Below are positions 57,048 to 64,000 of a stretch of 64,000 nucleotides of DNA, in pieces (the first letter of the stretch is position 1; every line of letters begins with the position of its first letter). A program made the translations under genes and the position numbers. The stretch spans positions 62,001 through 126,000 of the forward strand of contig WNNJ02000823.1 in the NCBI GenBank assembly GCA_012934845.2, written 5' to 3'. A model generated the notes under the pieces. The model was not told where the DNA came from. It made no database searches and worked only from the letters and a program-made list of their open reading frames with translations. Source of the DNA: Pomphorhynchus laevis (taxonomy: Eukaryota > Acanthocephala > Palaeacanthocephala > Echinorhynchida > Pomphorhynchidae).

Positions 57048-57240
57048 AGAATTATTTGAGCTGGATCAAAAAAAGAAGGAAACTTTTATTTGATATTTTG
57101 CTAACCTCTGTTAGCATATTCAGAAAATTACAGTGATAAAATTGTAATTTTCTGAAGATGCTAACAGAAGTTAGCGAAATATCAAAAAATTTCCTCTTTT
57201 CTTTGATCCAGCTTTAATAATTCTTAATCAATAATAGATC
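57048..57240. repeat. Fold-back PLE-type terminal repeat with hammerhead-like hairpins
   Basis: Arms of about 90 bp (57048-57143, 57150-57237). Outer part AATTATTTGAGCTGGATCAAA/TTTGATCCAGCTTTAATAATT; inner part GATATTTTGCTAACCTCTGTTAGCATATTC and complement. Plus strand 57152-57179 reads CTGAAGA-T-GCTAAC-AGAA-GTTAGC-GAAA, followed by TATC. The opposite arm gives a similar motif on the minus strand. Best reference copy of this family; others are at 4808-4868, 5298-5398, 5945-6215, 57686-57775 and 58258-58535. Confidence 0.75.
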
Positions 57241-57275
57241 ACTACCAACTATTTAAAAAAGATAATATTTACGAT

Positions 57276-57690
57276 CATGATTTGGATAATATTTTAGATT
57301 TTAATTGGGATAAGAATTAAGATTTTGAGTTAAATAAGATTAAATATTCAAATTAGGATAATATTTAATATTTTTATTTGTATAAGATTTAATATTTTGA
57401 TTTGGATTAGATTTAAGATTTTGCTATTAATACATTTTAATAATATGATTTGGGTAATATCTGATATTATTTTTTGATAATTTTTAAGATTATTGTTTGG
57501 ATAAAATTTAAGATTACGATGTAGATAAGATTTAAGATTGAATATGATTTGGATAAGAATTAAGATTATTATTCTGATAAAATTTAAGATTATTATGATT
57601 TGGATAATATTAAAGTTTATGATTTAAATAAGATTTTATATTTTGATTAAGATAATATTTAAGATTTTTGCTTTGATAAGATTTATAAAG
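57276..57690. repeat. Degenerate tandem repeat, unit about 20-25 bp
   Basis: About 400 bp of variants of GATTTGGATAAGATTTAAG (with TTA/TTTTG fillers), lying between two fold-back terminal repeats in sestrin intron 3. Confidence 0.65.
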
Positions 57691-57775
57691 AATTATTGGA
57701 ACTGGATCAAAGAAAGAAGGAAAATTTTATTTGATATTTCGCTAACTTCTGTTAGCATCTTTAGAAAATTACTCA
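57686..57775. repeat. Single arm of the fold-back terminal repeat
   Basis: AAGAATTATTGGAACTGGATC...GATATTTCGCTAACTTCTGTTAGCATC matches the left arm at 57048-57143. No right arm follows. Confidence 0.7.
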
Positions 57776-58257
57776 TTAAATTCTGTTTATTTTGCTTAAT
57801 TTCTTTTCGATTTGTTAAAAGGTTATGATCGGTGGTTCAAGCAACAATTATAAGTATCAGTGTTTAATCTTATTGAAAAATATTTTATTAAAATAAAATT
57901 ATATTTCAAAGTAACAAATGATTTTTGTAAATTAATAACAAAGTACGGCTTTGCTTATATTTATATTCGCGGAGCTCTCTGTCATCCCTTCTTTGATTTT
58001 TTATTCTTGATTTTTTAAATTAAAAACACATTTTAAATGTTAATATTAAATTTATTATTTGAGAAATATAATTATATTATGTTTATTATATTTAATAACA
58101 TTATATTTAATTAATTATATTTTATTTATTATATTTATAAATTATTATAAATTTAATTTATTATTTGGTGAATATAAAAAATAAAAAATATTATTTGGCA
58201 AGTTTTTTGGTACTTAGTCTTCAAATTCATATGTTTTTAATTTCGAATCAATTATGT

Positions 58258-58535
58258 TTTTAGAGAATTATTGGAGCTGGATCAACGAAAGAAGGAAAAT
58301 TTTATTTGATATTTCGCTAACTTCTGTTAGCATCTTCAGAAAATTGATTTTTCTGAAGATGCTAACAGTAGTTAACGAAATATCAAAAATAATTACGTCT
58401 TTCCTTTGATCCAGCTCCAATAATTATTTAGTTATCAGTGATATTCTCCTCTGCTGAAGATTCTAGCAGAGGTTAGCGAAATGTCAAATAAAAATTTCCT
58501 CTTTTCTTTGATCCAGCTCCAATAATTCCATATTT
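58258..58535. repeat. Fold-back terminal repeat plus an extra right arm
   Basis: 58258-58430 is a palindrome (ATTATTGGAGCTGGATC.../...GATCCAGCTCCAATAATTA) with the GTTAGCATCTTCAGAAAA boxes. 58452-58535 is a second right arm (CTGAAGATTCTAGCAGAGGTTAGCGAAATGTC...GATCCAGCTCCAATAATTCC). They precede a PLE RT fragment by about 250 bp in the same intron. Confidence 0.7.
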
Positions 58536-58759
58536 TAGTTGCATGGAATATCAAAGTGTCTTTGCCAATATTATTTTTAATAATAACCCTTCCATCAAAT
58601 TTTATAATTTAAATTTTATTTAAATTTCTCAAATTTAATTAAACTTATATTTTTATTATAGCTTTAACTATAATACTTAAAATAAGTAGATTCAACGTTT
58701 TCTACTTTTTAGTGTCACATTTTTTAGTTATACATTTTAAGTGATGAAGGCTTGACATA

Positions 58760-59830
58760 TGTTTAAATTGACACACCCATGTTTCCATATAAAAACCGTT
58801 TAAGAGACATATGTTTAGAAGTAGGGACATCTATATTTAGACAAGTAAAAGGTGTTCCAATGGGTGATAATAGTAGCCCAATTATAGCTGACTTGTTTTT
58901 AAGCTTTATAGAATATGAATTTGTTCATAACTGTTTACAAAATAAATCTAAAGAATGTAAATATAAGAAATATATGTTTCGATACATTGATGATATATGT
59001 GTATTTAATTCTAGCAATTTTTATTCAATTAGTGAGCACATTTATCAGAAAGCCTTATTCTTAACAAAACCAATATTAATGATAAAGAAGGTGTATATCT
59101 AGATATGAACATTAAATTAACATTAACTAAAACTACTATTAATTTATATCGTAAAGATGACATATTTAAATTTACAAGAAACATATTTTGCATGAGCATT
59201 CATGCATACCATATAATATAAAATATAATACATTAAATAATGAAATTTTAAGAATTGCAACAATATGTAATGATATTGGCTTTCTTCAAAATCATTTAAA
59301 TAATTTAATAGATACATATTTTAAACTAGGTTACTATAAAAATAACATCAAGCAGAAAATAGTAAAATATATAAATCAACACAATAATATAAAGAATAAA
59401 TTTAAACTCTTAAGTGGCAAATTTTATGGATGGATAATAAATAATATACTTTGTATTAGAATAAGATACTAGATAGTTATTTCAGAGGAAATACATCATT
59501 AGCATGTATTTGGCCCCGCTGCTATGTTGGGTAGAGGAGTTAGGGGCCGAAACCTGATAGCATAGCAGTTCCTCCTGATGACCTCTAATTCTTATTCTGA
59601 TACAACGTCTGTTATTTATTAGTCAATTCATAAAAATGACGTTTATTTTATTTTATTTTTTATTTTTATTTTTTTAACTTGATTTAAATTATAGAAAATC
59701 TAAAAACAATTATTAATTTTATTATTTAATTATTAAATTTTGATTTAGCATTATTATGTTTTGTTTATTTTATAATTATATTAAATACGTAGACTCAGTT
59801 AGCTGATTTAATCCATCAAGCAATGAAAGT
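58760..59830 (+). mobile_element. PLE fragment: RT C-terminal half and 3' tail
   Basis: Encodes RT boxes IFRQVKGVPMGDNSSPIIADLFLSFIEYEF and MFRYIDDICVF (YIDD in the position of YxDD), then the C-terminal EILRIATICNDIGFLQNHLNNLID segment, and the tail to ACGTAGACTCAGTTAGCTGAT near 59805. The PMGxxxxPxxADLFL form is typical of one branch of Penelope-like RTs. No GIY-YIG endonuclease is seen. 5'-truncated and broken in few places, so a young fossil. From 58821 to about 59600 it is nearly identical to 61345-62130. Confidence 0.8.
59519..59588 (+). ncRNA. Hammerhead-like motif with non-cyclic strand order (PLE tail)
   Basis: Helix IV' CTGCTATG (59519-59526). Strand c: III' GGT (59530-59532), A (59533), I' GAGGAG (59534-59539). 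Strand b: II' TTAGGGG (59540-59546), two unpaired C, GAA, III ACC (59552-59554). IV CATAGCAG (59561-59568). Strand a: I TTCCTC (59569-59574), CTGATGA (59575-59581), II CCTCTAA (59582-59588). Stems I, II and IV are 6, 7 and 8 bp with two wobbles. In the older tail at 42.4 kb strand c reads GGGTC|GAGGAA, a standard GUC site with a perfect stem I. The order c-b-a is a rotation of the b-a-c order seen in the two SINE families. Confidence 0.5.
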
Positions 59831-60115
59831 ATTTTCTGTTGCCGAGCCTTAATTTCTGCCAAATGTCTTTCATCATAACTTGTGTCGCGATAATTACTGT
59901 TCTTTAGCAACTTCTGCAGCATTAGTATCCATGAAAATTTGCCATTTAAATACAACTTAGTGACTGATAATTGTTTTCTAGGACAATTGCTCTGGTGTTA
60001 ACCAGCAAAATAATTTAATCAATTTATAATTAATTTATTTAATTAAATAATTTATTTATTTTTATAAATTGATAATAAATTTATTTTATTTTACAACCCT
60101 TGTTAATTCTTATAG

Positions 60116-60497
60116 CATTCCTGGATTTGACTTGTCAGATAGCCAAGACAGTGTTGAAATTAAGGTGGAAGTGCAGACATTTCCGGATAAGTACAAGAGG
60201 CTACGTACAGCGATATGGGAATATGTACAAGATTTGTATGGTGTGATAACGTACGAATCAAGTTGCAGTCCACGAAGAAAAACAAGGAGAAAAGAACCTG
60301 CAAATATTAATATATGGAGATCTGGAGACATATCTACTATGGATTCGTCTTCTGCTACATGGATCAGTGACTTGTTGGCAGATGGCTTCTTAAATAGAGT
60401 TGTTGGACATTATGTAAAAATCGTCGCTACTTCTCCTGAACAAATAACTAAATCTGATTTTGTGAAGATTTTAAAGTACATTCCGCCAACATTGCTA
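60116..60497 (+). CDS. SESN: Sestrin, exon D (start of C-terminal domain)
   Basis: Acceptor AATTCTTATAG|CAT, donor CTA|GTAAGT; its first base completes the Ser codon split with exon C, and it ends in phase 0. It encodes KYKRLRTAIWEYVQDLYGVITYE and FLNRVVGHYVKIVATSPEQITKSDFVKILK, matching sestrin [20 protein letters not shown] and [32 protein letters not shown]. About 35 extra residues precede the first block and 30 separate the two. The Arg of the LRR stretch (Arg390 of Sestrin2, leucine binding) is kept; the FW (Trp444) position is not. The LLLIEARMQAELLYALRAI end is not in this window. Confidence 0.85.
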
Positions 60498-61059
60498 GTA
60501 AGTGTATTTCATCAATTCTAAAATATTTATTAAAATTCATGGTTTTTGTAATAAATTTACGGTGTTATAAAAAATACATTTAAGATTATAATCTTTTATA
60601 ATTTTGTCATTTAAAATAATGTTCTACATGGGCAATGATAAGATTTAAGTTTTATTAAAGTATAAAGCGATAATACTGGATGATGATAGTAAGGATAATA
60701 ACAAAAACAAAGCCAATCAATATTCTGGTATGTTTTGAAAATGATTATTTTGTTCATTTGTACAATTTACATAATATAAAACCATTACATTATAAACCAT
60801 TATATAAAATTTTGTTCAAATATAAATTAATTTAATATTATTCTATCATAACTGAATTGTTGTTTTAACCATTTCAATTCACAAATGTTTATAAAACATA
60901 ACCGCATAAGGTAAAAATAACTGTTTGAATGATTTTATAAACACAATTTGTTTTTGAATATTAATATTATTAATTTAAAGCTTTAACTTATTTATTAATT
61001 TGAAGCATATTCTTTTTGTTAATTTGAAGCATATTTTATGCACAAAAACACTATTTCAG
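60498..61059. other. Start of the next sestrin intron
   Basis: AT-rich, no repeat or exon recognised before the PLE fragment at 61060. Confidence 0.4.
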
Positions 61060-62160
61060 TATTAACTCTACAAAAGAATTTTCAGAACAGACAAAAGGAA
61101 TAAATTTTCAAAATATAAATACATACGATTTTAGTACGCTTTATACAAATCTAGATTTAGTAGATATTAAAGAAGCGTTAGTAAAATTAATTAATCTTAT
61201 ATTCGAAAAAGATATACATATATATGTTATAATAATTATAACGCCTATCTAACAAAAATTAAACCATCAAGTAAATATAAATATATGGATAAAATTGAAT
61301 TAATAGAATCCTTAAATATTTTGATAAATCAAAATTATTTAAAAGTAGGGACATCTATATTTAGACAAGTAAAAGGTGTTCCAATGGGTGATAATAGTAG
61401 CCCAATTATAGCTGACTTGTTTTTAAGCTTTATAGAATATGAATTTGTTCATAACTGTTTACAAAATAAATCTAAAGAATGTAAATATAAGAAATATATG
61501 TTTCGATACATTGATGATATATGTGTATTTAATTCTAGCAATTTTTATTCAATTAGTGAGCACATTTATCTAGAAAGCCTTATTCTTAACAAAACCAATA
61601 TTAATGATAAAGAATGTGTATATCTAGATATGAACATTAAATTAACATTAACTAAAACTACTATTAATTTATATCGTAAAGATGACATATTTAAATTTAC
61701 AAGAAACATATTTTTGCATGAGCATTCATGCATACCATATAATATAAAATATAATACATTAAATAATGAAATTTTAAGAATTGCAACAATATGTAATGAT
61801 ATTGGCTTTCTTCAAAATCATTTAAATAATTTAATAGATACATATTTTAAACTAGGTTACTATAAAAATAACATCAAGCAGAAAATAGTAAAATATATAA
61901 ATCAACACAATAATATAAAGAATAAATTTAAACTCTTAAGTGGCAAATTTTTATGGATGGATAATAAATAATATACTTTGTATTAGAATAAGATACTAGA
62001 TAGTTATTTCAGAGGAAATACATCATTAGCATGTATTTGTCCCCGCTGCTATGTTGGGTAGAGGAGTTAGGGGCCGAAACCTGATAGCATAGCAGTTCCT
62101 ATTAATGACCTCTAATTCTTATTCTGATACAACGTCTGTTGTATCAGAATCTGATTTAAT
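61060..62160 (+). mobile_element. PLE fragment: RT domain and 3' tail
   Basis: Extends further upstream than the copy at 58760: INTYDFSTLYTNLDLVDIKEALVKLINLIF (RT motif A block, 61105-61210). Then the frame 61285-61971 carries IFRQVKGVPMGDNSSPIIADLFLSFIEYEF, MFRYIDDICVF, VYLDMNIKLTL and the C-terminal segment. The tail ends in a short palindrome TTCTGATACAACGTCTGTTGTATCAGAA (two arms of 12 bp). Broken fossil with few breaks; young. Confidence 0.8.
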
Positions 62161-64000
62161 TGTTGTGGAAGTCCACAATAAGTCAAATCTGATCTGACCT
62201 ATTTGTTTAAGTTGATTGTTGATTTAATTGTTGTTTTAATTATGTTACTATAATTGAAAATTTTCATTTATTTATTGTATAAATGTATTGGTGATCTTAT
62301 ATAATTGTTTTATTTAAGATTCATTGTTTTTAGTTTTATGTTATTCTATTAAATTACTAAGGAACACATCTATTCGTTTGATTCGCTTGCAATTTAAAAT
62401 GTACAATTGACACTTTTGGTCTGCTGGGCCAAGTAATGCAAAAGTAAAAATACTTTGTACAATTTTATACTGCTGATGACAGTTGACTATCGAAAATTAA
62501 TAACATTTATTAATTAACATTATTAGAACACCATCGAGACAACCTGCAGCCGCATCATTTATGGCCTGCTAAATAATCCGTTGCGACGCAAAATGGTCGA
62601 TAGTTTTAGATATTGAATACTTCGATTTTTGCAATACGAGCTTCTCCCTATTTCTGTAGCCTAATTGTAATTCTGGAAAGGATTTATTGATAAAAATTAT
62701 AAAAATTATAATTTACATATGATATTATAATATCATATGCAATCGTATTTGAATATAATATTATTCTAATATTAATATATTATATATTTAATGTATTATT
62801 AATATTAAGAACGTAATATTAGTATAGTATTACGTATGCAATCGTATTTGAAATAAACATTTGATTTTAAACTTTAGTTATAATCGCATTTGAATTGTTT
62901 AATTGTATGTTTTAAACTCTTATTGTTTAGATAATGATTAATATCATAATCAAAGAGGCAAGATTTCAGTGCGAGCTCTTATATGCACTGCGCGCTATTC
63001 ACCAATACATCCAAACGGCATGGGTACCATCCCCGAGCTATTAATTACTTTACATCTCGGAACAATCATCCTTGATAAATATATTTATAAAATGACGTCA
63101 TTTATAATTCTGATCGTCAGTGATATCAACAAAATGAACATCAATCACCTGTTTAAGATATTGGTATTTAATACTATCAAAAATCAAGCTGTGAACATAA
63201 TTTTTAAACTACATTTTTGTTTCTAATTCGTCATTGGGGAATTCTAAAATTTGTCATCACTTAAAATACCTCGTCAGTATATTTGTTACCAATCGCAATT
63301 GGATTATGTTTCAATATACAGCGTTGACTTTCATATGTTTCTTCTGTCTTTTTATATTTTTTGCGTTTTACGAAGATCTTTATGGTTATTGTGCCTTATA
63401 AAATTGTTGACTATAAAATTGTATTCAATATAAAATGTTTTATTTGTTTTCTCTTGTGAAATGGTAAACTACACTGGAATCTTAATAAACGTATTTTGTC
63501 TGTTGACTTCAGATCTTTCGAATTTTATCTTAAGTTTTACTTAATATCTTTATTAGATACTTTTTTAAATTTATACAGAAATTTTTTAGGTTTAATTTGG
63601 AAGCTACTATGTGCATAGTAGCTTGTGGTACTAAGTGCATAGTAATAAGTTACTATGCACTTGTTTAATTTGGTTATGGAAGCTCTAACGTTTCCATTAT
63701 TTCAACTATTAGAAAATTATTTTAATTTTTGTCTACTCAAATTATTATAAATAATGAAATTATCTTTACAATTTCTGCTAAAATTAAAATTTTATGTTTA
63801 ATTTTTAAATTCAAAATAATATTTTCAATTCGCTTTAATTTATTTCATCTTTCAATATAAAATGTTTTTAAATAAAATACGAGACACTAAAGAGTGAGAA
63901 GTTATCAAAATGGAAAAGATTTTAGATATATAAATTTAAGTACGGATTAAGCTATTGATAGCATATTTTACATAAAAGTCACTAATTTATCAATTTTAAT
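62161..64000. other. Non-coding, presumably sestrin intron
   Basis: No sestrin C-terminal exon or other gene recognised. Open frames at 62969-63226 and 63251-63433 are AT-rich and lack known motifs. A small hairpin GCATAGTA(A)...TTACTATGC lies near 63640. Confidence 0.45.

Noticed and set aside
59480-59590. Ordinary type I or type II hammerhead in the PLE tail
   Set aside because: GAAAC precedes CTGATGA and no NUH strand lies between them, so neither standard order fits; only the non-cyclic pairing satisfies all three stems.
60498-64000. Sestrin C-terminal exon
   Set aside because: Searched by eye for an EARMQAELLYALRAI-like frame with an acceptor; none found, so the end of the gene is placed outside the window.

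Overview
The window is AT-rich metazoan nuclear DNA. Spliced host exons with GTAAGT-type donors and TTTTAG-type acceptors, long introns, LINEs, Penelope-like elements (PLEs), a mariner remnant and tRNA-derived SINE-like repeats point to an invertebrate. I cannot place it to phylum. There is no sign of prokaryotic organisation.

One host gene is recognisable: four consecutive exons of a sestrin on the + strand (47915-48306, 52403-53029, 56065-56198, 60116-60497). They have compatible phases and consensus splice sites. The gene is open at both ends: an exon upstream of 47915 is needed, and the C-terminal exon(s) lie beyond 64000. Its introns (about 4.1, 3.0, 3.9 and more than 3.5 kb) are packed with repeats.

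The rest is a repeat landscape. 1-6.2 kb: an L2-like LINE end and PLE pieces. 6.2-14.9 kb: AT-rich DNA with solo PLE tails. 14.9-15.9 kb: an 18-bp minisatellite. 15.9-24.5 kb: two head-to-tail copies and a fragment of one LINE family with a zinc-knuckle ORF1 and an endonuclease/RT ORF2. A third long copy lies on the - strand at 35.7-39.4 kb. 26-31 kb: PLE tails and fold-back repeats. 30.7-31.8 kb: a tandem array of tRNA-derived SINE units. 32.4-35.2 kb: a decayed RTE/CR1-like LINE. 39.7-40.3 kb: a mariner remnant. 41.5-46.4 kb: PLE tails and two further SINE-like repeats. The sestrin introns follow.

The main observation is that several unrelated repeat families carry hammerhead ribozyme (HHR) sequence. 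(i) A complete canonical type III HHR lies in sestrin intron 1. (ii) Fold-back PLE-type terminal repeats carry core, stem II and GAAA with one extra base. (iii) Two SINE families and the PLE 3' tail carry all three HHR helices, but the three core strands come in an order that is not a rotation of the known type I/II/III order. In those three families an additional helix places the CUGAUGA strand apart from the other two, which suggests an intermolecular (dimeric or trans) hammerhead. Pairings were found by eye; no covariance search could be run.
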